Assembly (NCBI RefSeq): GCF_013409865.1
Contig: NZ_JACCBM010000001.1
Coordinates: 2,046,001 to 2,110,000, forward strand
Length of the DNA stretch: 64,000 nt
Reading direction: 5' to 3'
Source of the DNA: Herbiconiux flava
Lineage (GTDB): Bacteria; Actinomycetota; Actinomycetes; Actinomycetales; Microbacteriaceae
How positions within the stretch are numbered: position 1 is the stretch's first letter; every line of letters starts with the position of its first letter. Below are positions 1 through 8,953 of this stretch, in pieces. The notes under the pieces are model-generated. The model saw only the letters and a program-made list of their open reading frames with translations. It made no database searches and was not told the origin of the DNA. The translations under genes and the position numbers were made by a program.

Positions 1-1311
1 AACTCGGGGCCGCTCGACGGGCTGTCGAAGTCGAACGCGATCCGCAAGATCATCGAGATCCTCGAGGCGGCGGGCACCGGGCGGCCGGCGAAGAACTACC
101 GCCTGCGCGACTGGCTGATCTCGCGGCAGCGGTACTGGGGCACGCCGATCCCGATCATCCACGGTGCGGACGGTCAGGAGTACCCGGTCCCGGAGGACCA
201 GCTGCCCGTCGAGCTGCCGCCGACCGAGGGGCTCAACCTCACGCCGAAGGGCTCCTCGCCGCTCGGCGCAGCGTCGGACTGGGTCAACGTGCCCAACCCC
301 GTCGACGGCTCGCCCGCGCGCCGCGACCCCGACACGATGGACACCTTCGTCGACAGCTCGTGGTACTTCCTGCGCTTCCTGTCGCCGAATGACTCCACGC
401 AGGCGTTCGACCCGCGCGAGGTCGACAAGTGGGCGCCCGTCGACCAGTACGTCGGCGGTGTGACGCACGCGATCCTGCACCTGCTCTACGCCCGCTTCAT
501 CACGAAGGTGCTGTTCGACCTCGGCTACGTCTCGTTCACCGAGCCCTTCAGCGCGCTGCTGAACCAGGGCATGGTGCTGATGGACGGCTCGGCCATGTCG
601 AAGTCGAAGGGCAACCTGGTGCGCCTGTCCGACCAGCTCGACGAGCACGGTGTCGACGCGGTGCGTCTCACGATGGCCTTCGCCGGGCCGCCCGAGGACG
701 ACATCGACTGGGCCGACGTGTCGCCGGCCGGGTCGGCGAAGTTCCTGGCGCGGGCGTGGCGGCTCGTGCTCGACGTGACCTCCGACCCCTCGGTGAACTG
801 GCGTGAGGGCGACCGGGCGCTGCGGCGGCAGACCCACCGCTTCCTCGCCGAGGCGCCGGGCCTGATCGAGGCGTTCAAGTTCAACGTCGTCGTCGCGCGC
901 CTGATGGAGCTCGTGAACGCGGCCCGCAAGGCCATCGACTCGGGCCCGGGCGGCGGCGACCCCGCCGTGCGCGAGGCCGTCGAGACGATCGCCCTCGGGC
1001 TGTCGCTGTTCGCGCCGTACACGGCCGAGGACATGTGGTCGCGCCTGGGCTACGACGCCTCCGTCGCGAACTACGGCTGGCGCAAGGCCGACCCGTCGCT
1101 GCTCACCCAGGACCTCGTGACCGCGGTCGTGCAGGTCGACGGCAAGGTGCGCGACCGGCTCGAGGTCTCGCCCAAGGTCGAGGGCGCCGCGCTCGAGGAG
1201 TCGGCGCGGGCGCTGCCCTCGGTGCAGCGGGCGATCGGCGACCGCACGGTCGTGACCGTCGTGGTGCGGGCGCCGCGGCTGGTGAACTTCGTCACCAAGC
1301 CGGCCTCGTAG
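1..1311 (+). CDS. leuS: Leucyl-tRNA synthetase, 3' part (5' end outside window)
   Basis: Cytoplasmic class I synthetase that charges tRNA-Leu. The first base of the window opens the reading frame, so 436 residues are visible, about half of the family's usual ~830-860. The visible part starts in the catalytic core with [18 protein letters not shown], a very characteristic LeuRS stretch, and continues with [13 protein letters not shown]. The KMSKS-type loop AMSKSKGN lies near visible residue 198-205, followed by the helical anticodon-binding domain and the C-terminal tRNA-binding region ([11 protein letters not shown]). The N-terminal HIGH motif and the editing domain must lie upstream of the window. 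Nothing suggests damage. Truncation is by the window edge only. Confidence 0.97.
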   Translation, partial: NSGPLDGLSKSNAIRKIIEILEAAGTGRPAKNYRLRDWLISRQRYWGTPIPIIHGADGQEYPVPEDQLPVELPPTEGLNLTPKGSSPLGAASDWVNVPNPVDGSPARRDPDTMDTFVDSSWYFLRFLSPNDSTQAFDPREVDKWAPVDQYVGGVTHAILHLLYARFITKVLFDLGYVSFTEPFSALLNQGMVLMDGSAMSKSKGNLVRLSDQLDEHGVDAVRLTMAFAGPPEDDIDWADVSPAGSAKFLARAWRLVLDVTSDPSVNWREGDRALRRQTHRFLAEAPGLIEAFKFNVVVARLMELVNAARKAIDSGPGGGDPAVREAVETIALGLSLFAPYTAEDMWSRLGYDASVANYGWRKADPSLLTQDLVTAVVQVDGKVRDRLEVSPKVEGAALEESARALPSVQRAIGDRTVVTVVVRAPRLVNFVTKPAS

Positions 1312-1363
1312 GGAGTTCTCCACAGGTTCTTCGTCCGCGTCTCGAGTTGGGGGGCGGCGTTCG

Positions 1364-1369
1364 TAGGGT
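1364..1369 (+). promoter_or_regulatory. -10 hexamer TAGGGT of comEA, leaderless
   Basis: TAGGGT ends exactly 7 bases before the comEA ATG. The predicted transcription start therefore coincides with the A of the start codon. No convincing -35 hexamer is visible, and there is no Shine-Dalgarno sequence between the hexamer and the gene. Confidence 0.5.
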
Positions 1370-1375
1370 GACGGC

Positions 1376-2113
1376 ATGTCACTGCCTGCGGCGCCGCCCC
1401 CTTCCTCGTCTGCTTCTTCGCCTTCTGTGCGGGTTCGGGTGGGCGTGGGGGCGGCCGTCGTCCTGGTGGTGGCGGCCCTGGTCGCGTCGGTGCTCGTGAC
1501 AGCTCTCACCCCGGTCGGTGCGACGACGGTCGTTCCGGATGCTCGTGCCGCCGGTTCCTCGTCGCCATCACCTGCCCCGCCGCTGCCGGGCGCCGGGCCC
1601 TCTTCGACCGCGTCGTCGTCATCCCTGTCCGAGCCCGTTCCGCCCGCCGCGCCGGCGCTCCTCGTCCACGTCCTCGGCGCAGTCGCTTCGCCGGGGGTGT
1701 ACGAACTGGGCGCCGGCTCGCGGGTCGTCGACGGTGTCGCGGCGGCGGGCGGGTTCGCGCCCTCCGCCGACAGCGCCTCGGTCAACCTCGCCCGCCCGCT
1801 CGTCGACGGGGAGCAGCTGCGGGTGCTCGCGGTCGGGGAGGCTCCGGCCCCACCGCTCCCGGGTACGCCGGCGGGTGCGTCGTCGGGCTCTGCTGCGCCC
1901 TCGGGTGGCGCGTCCGCCCCCTCACTCGTCAATCTCAACTCGGCGACCGAGATCGACCTCGACACCCTGCCCCGCATCGGCCCGGCGATGGCCACCCGCA
2001 TCGTCGCCTACCGCGACGCCAACGGCCCCTTCGCCTCCATCGACGACCTCCTCCAGATCCCGGGCATCGGCGACAAGACCCTCGAGTCCCTCCGACCCCT
2101 CCTCACCCTCTGA
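1376..2113 (+). CDS. comEA: ComEA family DNA-binding protein
   Basis: Membrane-anchored DNA receptor of competence-type uptake machinery, 245 residues. Order: short proline/serine-rich N-terminus, one membrane segment at about residues 20-45, a low-complexity Ser/Pro linker, an SLBB-type domain at about 95-152 (HVLGAVASPGVYELGAG), a second linker, and a C-terminal pair of helix-hairpin-helix motifs at about 185-245 (VNLNSATEIDLDTLP, IPGIGDKTLESLRPLL). The domain order is the usual one for ComEA. It lies directly upstream of comEC, the standard partner that forms the membrane channel. Many actinobacteria keep this pair without demonstrated natural transformation, so active DNA uptake is inference. 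Confidence 0.93.
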   Translation: MSLPAAPPPSSSASSPSVRVRVGVGAAVVLVVAALVASVLVTALTPVGATTVVPDARAAGSSSPSPAPPLPGAGPSSTASSSSLSEPVPPAAPALLVHVLGAVASPGVYELGAGSRVVDGVAAAGGFAPSADSASVNLARPLVDGEQLRVLAVGEAPAPPLPGTPAGASSGSAAPSGGASAPSLVNLNSATEIDLDTLPRIGPAMATRIVAYRDANGPFASIDDLLQIPGIGDKTLESLRPLLTL

Positions 2114-2171
2114 TGTCCGCGCCGACCCTCTCCGCCGTTCGCCGGTCGCGGCTCGCCGCAACCGTCGCGCC

Positions 2172-4565
2172 GTGAGCAGTGACCTCGATCTGCGTCTCGC
2201 ACCGGCAGCCGTGGGCGCCTGGCTGGCGGCGTGGATGCTCGGCAGCTCCGACGGACAGGTGGCGGCCCTCGTCGCAGCCGCGGCCTGGCTGCTCGCTGCA
2301 GGGTCGACAGTCTCCCTCGTGGTGCGTCCACGCGGCCAGCATCACGTCGACCCGGGCCAGGCAGGACGTCGCCGGTTTCGCGCCGTGCTTCCGGTGGCCG
2401 CGCTGGCGGTCGCTGCGGTGGCGCTCGTGGCGACAGCGGTGGCTGCGGGCGACGGGCTGCGACGGCCCGCGGAACTGGATGCCGGGCATCCGCGGCAGGG
2501 GACTACCGTGCTGGTGGTGACCGGCACGCCGCGGGTGGCGCAGGCCGGGTTCTTCGGCAGCGGCAGCGGCAGTGGCAGCGGCAGCGGCGCGGCGGGTGAG
2601 CGGATGCGGTTCGACGCCGAGCTACGGAGCTTCACCGCGGGAGGGCGGAGCACCGCCGCCCGGGCCCCCGCGCTCGTCTTCGCCACGGTCGGCGAAGCGG
2701 CGGCCCTGACGATCGGATCGAGCATCCGGGTCGAGGGGTCGCTCACGCCGCAGCCACGAGGGGAGTCGCACGACTACCTGCTGTTCGGACGATCACCGCC
2801 CGTCGTCACCGCGCCGCCTCCGCCGACGCTCGCCTGGGCGGTGACGGTGCGCACCGCGTTCCGCACCGCGACGGCCGCGCTGCCCGGCGACGGCGCCCAG
2901 CTGCTCACGGGCCTCGCGATCGGCGACGACAGCCGCGTCACCGACGATCTCGTGGATGACATGACGGTCTCGGGCCTGACCCACCTCACTGCCGTCTCGG
3001 GTGCCAATTGCGCCATCGTCGTGACCGCCGTCATGCTCATCGGCGGCGCCGTGGGCCTCGGCCGGCGACTCCGCATCGCGGTCTCGATCGGCGGGCTCGC
3101 CCTCTTCGTCGTGCTCGTCACCCCCGAGCCGAGCGTGCTGCGGGCGGCGACGATGGCCGTCATCGTGCTCGCCGCCCTCGCTGCCGGGCGACCGGCGGCG
3201 GGAATCCCGCCGCTCGCGCTCTCGGTGGTCGTGCTGCTCGCCCTCGACCCGACGCTCGGCCGCAGCACCGGCTTCGCCCTCTCGGTGCTCGCCACCGGCG
3301 GCCTCCTCGTGCTGACCCGACCGCTGGCGGCAGCGGCGGCGCGCCTGATGCCCCGGCCGCTCGCGCTCGCGCTCGCCGTACCCGTCGCGGCGCAGCTCGC
3401 GTGCCAGCCGGTGCTGTTCCTCCTCGCGCCACAGGTGACGCCGTACACGCTGCCCGCGAACCTGCTCGCCGAGCCGGCCGCCGCCCTGGTCAGCGTGCTC
3501 GGGCTGATCGTCTGCCTGGTCGCGGTGGTGGCGCCCGGTCTCGCCTCGCTGCTCGCCTGGCTGCCGTGGCTCCCCTCCGCCTGGATCGCCGCCGTCGCCC
3601 GCTTCTTCGCCCACGCCCCGCTCGCCGCCGTGCCGATCCCCGACGGCGCCCTCGCAGCCGCGGCGGCGGTGATCGCCCTGCTGCTCGTCGGCACCGCGGC
3701 CCTCGCCGCGCCCCGGCGTCCCCGCCTCGGCCGCACGACCGCGCTCCTCGCGACGCTCGGCCTCGTCATCGCCGCCGGCACGCTCGCGGGGTCGCAGCTC
3801 GCCCGCCTCACCTCGGTGCCGTCCGACTGGCAGCTCGCCGCCTGCGACATCGGTCAGGGTGACGCCGTGCTCGTCCGCAGCCGCAGTCAGACGGCACTGA
3901 TCGACGTGGGCCCCGACCCCGAGCCGCTCGCGGCGTGCCTCGACCGCCTGGGCATCCACCGCCTCGACCTGCTCGTGCTCACCCACTACGACCTCGACCA
4001 CGTCGGCGGCCTCGACGCCGTCGTCGGCCGGGTCGACCGCGCTCTGGTCGGCCCGCCCGACGGCTCTCACGACGAGCGGATGCTCACCCGCCTCCACGAC
4101 GCCGGAGCCGACGTGATCCAGGCCCGCCGCGGCCTCACCGGCACCCTCGGGGATGACCGCTGGGAGGTGCTCTGGCCCCGCCCCGGCACACCCCTCCGCG
4201 GCAACGACGCGAGCGTCACCCTCCTCGTCACGGGCACGCTCCGGATGCTCTTCCTCGGCGACCTCGGAGAGTCAGCCCAGCGCGGGGTCGACGCCGGTGC
4301 CACCCTCGGCCCGGTCGACGTCGTCAAGGTCGCCCACCACGGCAGCGCCGACCAGAGCCCAGACGTCTACGCCGAGGCCGACGCCACGCTCGGCGTCATC
4401 TCGGTCGGCGCCGACAACGGCTACGGCCATCCCACCGACCGTCTCCTGGGCATCCTCGGCCGCACGGGCACCCGTCCCCTCCGCACCGACCTCGGCGGCC
4501 TCACCCTCGTCAGCGGAACTCCGGCCTCCCTCGAGGTCTGGACCGAGCATCCGCCCCCACCCTGA
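2172..4565 (+). CDS. comEC: ComEC/Rec2 family competence channel protein with metallo-beta-lactamase-like domain
   Basis: Polytopic membrane protein thought to pass single-stranded DNA through the membrane, 797 residues from the GTG chosen here. No ATG, GTG or TTG lies in this frame between the comEA stop and 2172, and the residues just upstream do not look like ComEC. An N-terminal membrane region is followed by the OB-like segment, the Competence domain with many hydrophobic segments (about 230-550), and a C-terminal metallo-beta-lactamase-like domain containing LTHYDLDHVGG near residue 603 and VKVAHHGS further on. A perfect (GGCAGY)5 run at 2556-2585 encodes a Gly-Ser linker inside the soluble part. 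The gene follows comEA by about 58 bases, probably in one transcript, and a strong terminator-like stem follows it. Confidence 0.92.
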   Translation: MSSDLDLRLAPAAVGAWLAAWMLGSSDGQVAALVAAAAWLLAAGSTVSLVVRPRGQHHVDPGQAGRRRFRAVLPVAALAVAAVALVATAVAAGDGLRRPAELDAGHPRQGTTVLVVTGTPRVAQAGFFGSGSGSGSGSGAAGERMRFDAELRSFTAGGRSTAARAPALVFATVGEAAALTIGSSIRVEGSLTPQPRGESHDYLLFGRSPPVVTAPPPPTLAWAVTVRTAFRTATAALPGDGAQLLTGLAIGDDSRVTDDLVDDMTVSGLTHLTAVSGANCAIVVTAVMLIGGAVGLGRRLRIAVSIGGLALFVVLVTPEPSVLRAATMAVIVLAALAAGRPAAGIPPLALSVVVLLALDPTLGRSTGFALSVLATGGLLVLTRPLAAAAARLMPRPLALALAVPVAAQLACQPVLFLLAPQVTPYTLPANLLAEPAAALVSVLGLIVCLVAVVAPGLASLLAWLPWLPSAWIAAVARFFAHAPLAAVPIPDGALAAAAAVIALLLVGTAALAAPRRPRLGRTTALLATLGLVIAAGTLAGSQLARLTSVPSDWQLAACDIGQGDAVLVRSRSQTALIDVGPDPEPLAACLDRLGIHRLDLLVLTHYDLDHVGGLDAVVGRVDRALVGPPDGSHDERMLTRLHDAGADVIQARRGLTGTLGDDRWEVLWPRPGTPLRGNDASVTLLVTGTLRMLFLGDLGESAQRGVDAGATLGPVDVVKVAHHGSADQSPDVYAEADATLGVISVGADNGYGHPTDRLLGILGRTGTRPLRTDLGGLTLVSGTPASLEVWTEHPPPP

Positions 4566-4623
4566 CACCGACGCCCCGCGGCCCGGCGCCCGGCCGGTTC
4601 GGCACCGGGCCGGGGCGTCGGTG
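4566..4623 (+). terminator. Long GC-rich stem-loop after comEC
   Basis: A perfect 13-bp inverted repeat, CACCGACGCCCCG (4566-4578) with CGGGGCGTCGGTG (4611-4623), continues after a 2-base bulge into a 6-bp inner stem GCCCGG/CCGGGC (4581-4586 and 4605-4610). It starts at the base after the comEC stop. There is no T-tract, so this is an actinobacterial-style stem terminator by inference. Confidence 0.6.
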
Positions 4624-4631
4624 GGGGCCGG

Positions 4632-4637
4632 TAGGCT
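4632..4637 (+). promoter_or_regulatory. -10 hexamer TAGGCT of holA
   Basis: TAGGCT lies just after the comEC terminator stem and predicts a leader of about 20 bases carrying the purine-rich ribosome site GAGAGGGG (4651-4658) before the holA ATG. Confidence 0.4.
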
Positions 4638-4663
4638 GGCGGGGGAGTTCGAGAGGGGTGGGC

Positions 4664-5707
4664 ATGGCCGTCGCACGCGGGAGCCGGGCGCCGTCGAAAG
4701 CGGCGAAGCCGAGCGCCAAGGTCGCCATCCCTCAGCTCGAGTGGAACCAGGTGCGGCCCGCGCCCGTGGTGCTCGTGTCGGGCACCGAGACGTTCCTCGC
4801 CGAGCGGGCCATCCGGCAGCTGCGCGACCTCGTCAAGGCCGAAGACCCGAGCCTCGAGATCACTGACATCGAGGCGTCGTCGTACGGGCCGGGGGAGCTG
4901 CTGTCGCTCGCCAGCCCGTCGCTGTTCGGAGAGCCGCGGCTGATCCGCGTCGCCGGGGTCGAGAAGTGCACCGACGCGCTGATCGAGGACGTCATCTCGT
5001 ACCTCGCCTACCCGGCCGACGACGTGTACCTCGTGCTGCGGCACGGCGGTGGAGTGCGCGGCAAGAAGATGCTCGAGGCGGTGCGGGCCGCGTCCGGGGT
5101 GGCGATCGAGATCGTCTGCGCCGAGATCAAGCGCGACTCCGACCGGTACGAGTTCGCGTCGGCCGAGTTCCGGGCGCTCGGCAAGCGGGTGTCGCCGGGA
5201 GCGATCCGGGCGCTGGTGTCGGCGTTCAGCGACGACCTGGCGGAGCTGTCCGCGGCGTGTGCGCAGCTCGCGTCCGACTCCGCCGAGGAGATCACCGAGG
5301 TCACCGTCGAGCGGTACTACGCCGGGCGGGTCGAGACGAACGCCTTCGCGGTGGCCGACTCGGCGATCGGCGGAGCCTACGGCGATGCGCTGGCGCTGCT
5401 GCGGCACGCGCTCGCGTCGGGCGCCGATCCGGTGCCGATCGTGGCGGCGTTCGCGATGAAGCTCCGCACCATGGCGAAGGTGCTCGGCACGCGCGGCGGC
5501 TCGGGCCAGCTGGCCGGACAGCTCGGCATGGCGCCGTGGCAGATCGACCGCGCCCGGCGCGACCTGTCGGGCTGGACGGGCGAGGGCCTCGGCCGCAGCA
5601 TCCAGGTGCTGGCCGAGACCGACGAGTCCATCAAGGGTGCCGGCCGCGACCCGGTCTTCGCCCTCGAGCACATGATCGGCGTCATCTCCTCCCGCGGCAC
5701 CCTCTAA
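4664..5707 (+). CDS. holA: DNA polymerase III delta subunit
   Basis: Clamp-loader subunit that opens the beta sliding clamp at the replication fork, 347 residues, the normal family length. The AAA+-like fold is recognisable from the N-terminal half (VVLVSGTETFLAERAIRQLRD, then SLFGEPRLIRVAGVEK) and from the C-terminal collar helices (LALLRHALASGADPVPIVAAFAMKLRTM). As usual for delta it lacks a P-loop. ATG 4664 is preferred over the in-frame GTG at 4658 because the ribosome site GAGAGGGG overlaps that GTG. The order comEA-comEC-holA-rpsT is typical for actinobacteria. Confidence 0.93.
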   Translation: MAVARGSRAPSKAAKPSAKVAIPQLEWNQVRPAPVVLVSGTETFLAERAIRQLRDLVKAEDPSLEITDIEASSYGPGELLSLASPSLFGEPRLIRVAGVEKCTDALIEDVISYLAYPADDVYLVLRHGGGVRGKKMLEAVRAASGVAIEIVCAEIKRDSDRYEFASAEFRALGKRVSPGAIRALVSAFSDDLAELSAACAQLASDSAEEITEVTVERYYAGRVETNAFAVADSAIGGAYGDALALLRHALASGADPVPIVAAFAMKLRTMAKVLGTRGGSGQLAGQLGMAPWQIDRARRDLSGWTGEGLGRSIQVLAETDESIKGAGRDPVFALEHMIGVISSRGTL

Positions 5708-5757
5708 CCTCCGCCGCCGGCCGGCGGCCCCGCCCGCACCCCACCCCTGCGCGGTGG

Positions 5758-5812
5758 CGCTGAGTCGCGCCAAACCGCTGCAGGGTGCCGGTGAGTTGCG
5801 CCGAACCGCTGC
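5758..5812. repeat. Two imperfect tandem copies of a ~22-base unit
   Basis: The unit GAGTCGCGCCAAACCGCTGC recurs about 31 bases later as GAGTTGCGCCGAACCGCTGC (two differences). GCGACTCAGC just downstream (about 5821) is complementary to the start of the unit. All lie in the gene-free gap after holA. Function unknown. Confidence 0.6.
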
Positions 5813-5965
5813 GCTTTCCCGCGACTCAGCTCCTAGAGCGACACTTAGGCGCGACTCGGCCTCGGCGCGCCTGGCGGGCGTGGGAGGGCGAGCGGGAAGT
5901 GGGCGGCCGCGGGAACGGCGCGGGACCTGCCGGAGGGTGAGGGGTAGGCGCCTGCGGGAACGGCG

Positions 5966-5990
5966 AAGGACCCCGCCGGAGCGGGGCCTT
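5966..5990. terminator. Hairpin in repeat copy 1 (bidirectional terminator candidate)
   Basis: AAGG(A)CCCCGC pairs with GCGGGGCCTT around the loop CGGA, with a single A bulge at 5970. It lies between the convergent genes holA and rpsT. Confidence 0.5.
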
Positions 5991-6073
5991 CAGTGCCCGA
6001 AGGCCGGGTGCGGTACCGGGGCGCCGTCGGCCACTCCCGACGCGGCCGATGCGTCGGGGGCGCGGGAACGGCG

Positions 6074-6099
6074 AAGGGCCCCGCCGGAGCGGGGCCCTT
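6074..6099. terminator. Hairpin in repeat copy 2 (bidirectional terminator candidate)
   Basis: AAGGGCCCCGC (6074-6084) pairs perfectly with GCGGGGCCCTT (6089-6099) around a CGGA loop. The A and T ends make it terminator-like on both strands. It lies between convergent holA and rpsT. Confidence 0.6.
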
Positions 6100-6201
6100 C
6101 AGTGCCCGGAGGCCGGGTGCGGTGCCGGAACGCGGGCGGCGCGCGGAGCGCGTCCGGGCGGCGCGGGGAGCACCTGCGGCGCGCGAGGCGCCGCGGGCGG
6201 C

Positions 6202-6462
6202 TCAGAGAGCCGAGACCTGCTTGGCGATGGCCGACTTGCGGTTCGCCGCCTGGTTCTTGTGGATGACGCCCTTCGAGGCCGCCTTGTCGAGCTTCTTCGA
6301 CGCGAGGGTCAGGGCCGAGGCGGCCTTGTCCTTGTCGCCGGCCACGACAGCGGCGCGGGTGGCGCGGATGGCGGTCTTGAGCTCGCTCTTGACGGCCTTG
6401 TTGCGCTCCTGGGCCTTCTTGTTGGTGCCGATGCGCTTGATCTGCGACTTGATGTTTGCCAC
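6202..6462 (-). CDS. rpsT: 30S ribosomal protein S20
   Basis: Small-subunit protein that binds 16S rRNA early in 30S assembly, 86 residues, normal length. The sequence starts [18 protein letters not shown] and is lysine/arginine-rich throughout, ending in the conserved [16 protein letters not shown] region. The GTG start at 6462 is chosen because the family begins MANIKSQ and because ACAGAGG lies about 8 bases upstream on the minus strand. The open frame extends further upstream, but those residues do not belong to the family. It is convergent to holA across the repeat-bearing gap. Confidence 0.95.
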   Translation of the reverse strand: MANIKSQIKRIGTNKKAQERNKAVKSELKTAIRATRAAVVAGDKDKAASALTLASKKLDKAASKGVIHKNQAANRKSAIAKQVSAL

Positions 6463-6654
6463 GGAAATAACCTCTGTATCTGTTCGGATGAGTGCGGTGC
6501 GATGGTCCGCTGCGGCCGGGCCGCGGATGGAGCCACTCGCTGTTCGCACCCACCTTGTCGCGCGGATGCGTAAGCCAACAGGCAACATTACCAGGTAGAG
6601 CACCCACCGACAATCCGAGGCCGAAAACCGAGCAAAGGCCCCAGGGGCCCGGAG

Positions 6655-6660
6655 TACCGT
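6655..6660 (+). promoter_or_regulatory. -10-like TACCGT before the aminotransferase gene
   Basis: TACCGT ends 9 bases before the ATG at 6669, which would give a leaderless or two-base leader transcript. No -35 hexamer is obvious. Confidence 0.3.
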
Positions 6661-6668
6661 AGAACCCT

Positions 6669-7871
6669 ATGCCACGCCTAGCCGCCCACACCGACACCGT
6701 CCCGCCCTCGGGCATCCGTCGCCTGTTCGAACTGGCGCACTCGCTCGACGACGTCGTCTACCTCGTGGTGGGCGAGCCCGACGTGGCCGTCGACCCGGCC
6801 GTGCTCGCCGAGGGCGCCGCCGCCTGGGAGGCCGACGACACCGCCTACACGCCGAACGGCGGCATCACCGAGCTGCGCGAGGCGATCGTCGACACGGTGC
6901 GCGAGCAGAACGGCATCACCACCGAGCTCGAGCGCGTCTGGGTCACCGCCGGCGCCACCCAGGGCCTCTACCTCGCCATGTCGCTCCTCCTCGACCCGGG
7001 CGACGAGGTGCTCGTGCCCGACCCCGGCTACACGACCTTCACGATGAACGCCCACCTCGTCTCGGCCGTACCGGTGCCCTACCCGCTCCGCCCGGCGGCC
7101 GGCTTCACGCCGGACCTCGACGAGCTCGACCGCCTGATCACCCCGCGCACGAGGGTGCTGATCGTCAACTCCCCGTCCAACCCCCTCGGCGCCGTCTTCG
7201 ACCGCGAGACCCTGGATGCCCTGCTCGACTTCGCCGAGCGCCACGACCTCTGGGTGATCAGCGACGAGGTCTACGAGCGCTTCACCTATGGCGTCGAGCA
7301 CGTCAGCCTCGCCGCCCTGGCCGCCGAGCGCGGCGACGCGGCCGAGAACCGGGTGCTGACCGTCTTCTCGGCCTCCAAGACCTACGCGCTCACCGGCGCC
7401 CGCGTCGGCTGGCTGCTCACCCCGCCCGGCTTCGCGCCGCTCCTCCGCGCCGCCCAGGAGGCGATGGTCAGCTGCGTCAACACCCCCGCCCAGCGCGCGG
7501 TCGTCACCGCCCTCCGCGGCTCCCAGCAGCACGTCGCCGACGCCGCCCGGCACTACCGCGAGAACCTCGATGCGGCCGTCGCCCTGCTGAAGGAGCGGGG
7601 AATCGCCCACCTCGAGCCCACCGGCGCCTTCTACCTCTGGGTCGACGTCTCCTACGCCACCGGCGGCGACGTCGCCGAATGGGCCGAGCGCTTCCTGATC
7701 GAGCAGCGCGTGGCCGTGGCCCCGGGCAGTGCCTTCGGCCGCACGGGCGAGGGCTGGATCCGCCTCTGCGCCGCCGCCTCCACCGACGACCTGCTCGAGG
7801 GCATCCGCCGACTCCCGGCCCCACCCGCCGAACCGGCACGACCCGCCGAACCGGCCGCGCAGAAGGCCTGA
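6669..7871 (+). CDS. PLP-dependent class I/II aminotransferase
   Basis: Fold type I aminotransferase of 400 residues. It shows the substrate-side GEPDV segment near residue 36, TAGATQG in the cofactor-binding loop, NSPSNPLGAV (the Asn-Pro region) near residue 165, and the Schiff-base lysine in SASKTYALTGARVGW at residue 237, with the phosphate-binding Arg in the same motif. This resembles the aspartate/aromatic aminotransferase superfamily, but I cannot assign the amino donor or keto acid. The last ~15 residues are Pro/Ala-rich. The stop is two bases before the reductase-like gene, so the two are probably cotranscribed. Confidence 0.85.
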   Translation: MPRLAAHTDTVPPSGIRRLFELAHSLDDVVYLVVGEPDVAVDPAVLAEGAAAWEADDTAYTPNGGITELREAIVDTVREQNGITTELERVWVTAGATQGLYLAMSLLLDPGDEVLVPDPGYTTFTMNAHLVSAVPVPYPLRPAAGFTPDLDELDRLITPRTRVLIVNSPSNPLGAVFDRETLDALLDFAERHDLWVISDEVYERFTYGVEHVSLAALAAERGDAAENRVLTVFSASKTYALTGARVGWLLTPPGFAPLLRAAQEAMVSCVNTPAQRAVVTALRGSQQHVADAARHYRENLDAAVALLKERGIAHLEPTGAFYLWVDVSYATGGDVAEWAERFLIEQRVAVAPGSAFGRTGEGWIRLCAAASTDDLLEGIRRLPAPPAEPARPAEPAAQKA

Positions 7872-7873
7872 CC

Positions 7874-8917
7874 GTGCGCGTCGGAGTCATCGGCGCCGGA
7901 GCCGTCGGCGGTGTCATCGCCGCCCTCGCCGACCGCGCCGGCCACGACGTCGAGGTCACGGCGCGTGGCGCCCAGCTCGACGCGATCGAGCAGCGCGGAC
8001 TGAGACTGACGGGCCACTGGGGCGAGCACACGGCGCGGCCCCGGGCATCCGCTCGTCTGCACGCCGACGAGGCGCACCAGTTCGACCTCGTGCTCCTGAC
8101 GGTCAAGGCCCAGGATGCGCGGCCGGCCCTCGAGGCCAACGCCTCCGCCCTGGCCGGCGTGCCCCTGGTCGTCGTGCAGAACGGTCTCGGCGGGGCCGCC
8201 GCAGCGGCCGCCCAGTTGCCCGCCACCCCCGTGGTCGGCGCGCTGGCGCTCTTCGCCGCCTCGTACCTCTCACCGGGTGAGGTCTCGATCACGACCCCCG
8301 CGAGCACCTACCTCGGCCTGCCCAAGGCGACGGATGCCCGCCCGGCACGTCCCGCCGACGACGCCGCCCTGGCGCTCGCCGAGCGCGTGCTCGGGGCGCT
8401 CCTGCCGATCGAGCGCACCCCCAACTTCGAGGGCGCGCAGTGGACGAAGCTCATCGTCAACCAGATCAACGCGCTCCCGGCGATCACGGGGCTCGCGGTG
8501 CAGGAGACGATCACCGACCCGCGTCTGCGCGCGGTGCTCACGGCGAGCATGCGCGAGGCGGTCGACGTGGCCCGCGCGACGGGGGTGCGGTTCGAGACGC
8601 TGCTCGGGCTGAGCGATCCGCTGCTGCGCGCGTTCAGCGCCGCGCCCGAACCGCTCGCCCGGCTGCTGCCGCGGTTGATGGGGCGGCGGATGGGGAGCAC
8701 GCCCAATCCGGGATCGACGCTGCAGAGCATCCGTCGCGGTCAGCTCACCGAGATCGACCACCTCAACGGTGCGGTGGTCGACGCGGCCCGGGCTCTCGGG
8801 CGGGAGGCGCCGGTGAACGCGGCCCTGGTGGAGCTGGTGCACCGCGTCGAACGCGAGACGGAGTTCGTCGCGCCCGACGCGGTGGCGGCAGCCGTGGCGG
8901 CAGCCCGACGAGGCTGA
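7874..8917 (+). CDS. 2-dehydropantoate 2-reductase family protein
   Basis: NADPH-dependent reductase of the ApbA/PanE family, 347 residues. The N-terminus carries the Rossmann motif VGVIGAGAVGG (residues 3-13). The middle has VQNGLGG, and the C-terminal helical domain begins with the conserved WTKLIVNQINALPAITG stretch, which contains the catalytic-lysine and substrate-binding residues of the family. The GTG start lies two bases after the aminotransferase stop. If it is true PanE it would make pantoate for coenzyme A, but neighbouring pantothenate genes are absent and the family includes paralogues with other 2-keto acid substrates. I therefore give no symbol. Confidence 0.8.
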   Translation: MRVGVIGAGAVGGVIAALADRAGHDVEVTARGAQLDAIEQRGLRLTGHWGEHTARPRASARLHADEAHQFDLVLLTVKAQDARPALEANASALAGVPLVVVQNGLGGAAAAAAQLPATPVVGALALFAASYLSPGEVSITTPASTYLGLPKATDARPARPADDAALALAERVLGALLPIERTPNFEGAQWTKLIVNQINALPAITGLAVQETITDPRLRAVLTASMREAVDVARATGVRFETLLGLSDPLLRAFSAAPEPLARLLPRLMGRRMGSTPNPGSTLQSIRRGQLTEIDHLNGAVVDAARALGREAPVNAALVELVHRVERETEFVAPDAVAAAVAAARRG

Positions 8918-8953
8918 GTGAGCCGCAGGCCGACCCCGCCGCCGCAGCGACGC

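Larger units (their letters stand above)
5954..6128. repeat. Direct repeat pair, each copy carrying a GC-rich hairpin
   Basis: Copy 1 spans 5954-6019 and copy 2 spans 6062-6128. They are 66-67 bases long and differ at only a few positions including one indel. Each contains the core hairpin described under the terminator entries and ends with GGCCGGGTGCGGT. The spacer between copies (6020-6061) is unrelated. The rest of the gap, 5813-5953 and 6129-6201, is GC-rich with no gene I can support. Confidence 0.7.

Noticed and set aside
5754..6715. Frames on both strands in the holA-rpsT gap
   Set aside because: Built from the GC-rich direct repeats, no family resemblance, no ribosome site, and they overlap rpsT.
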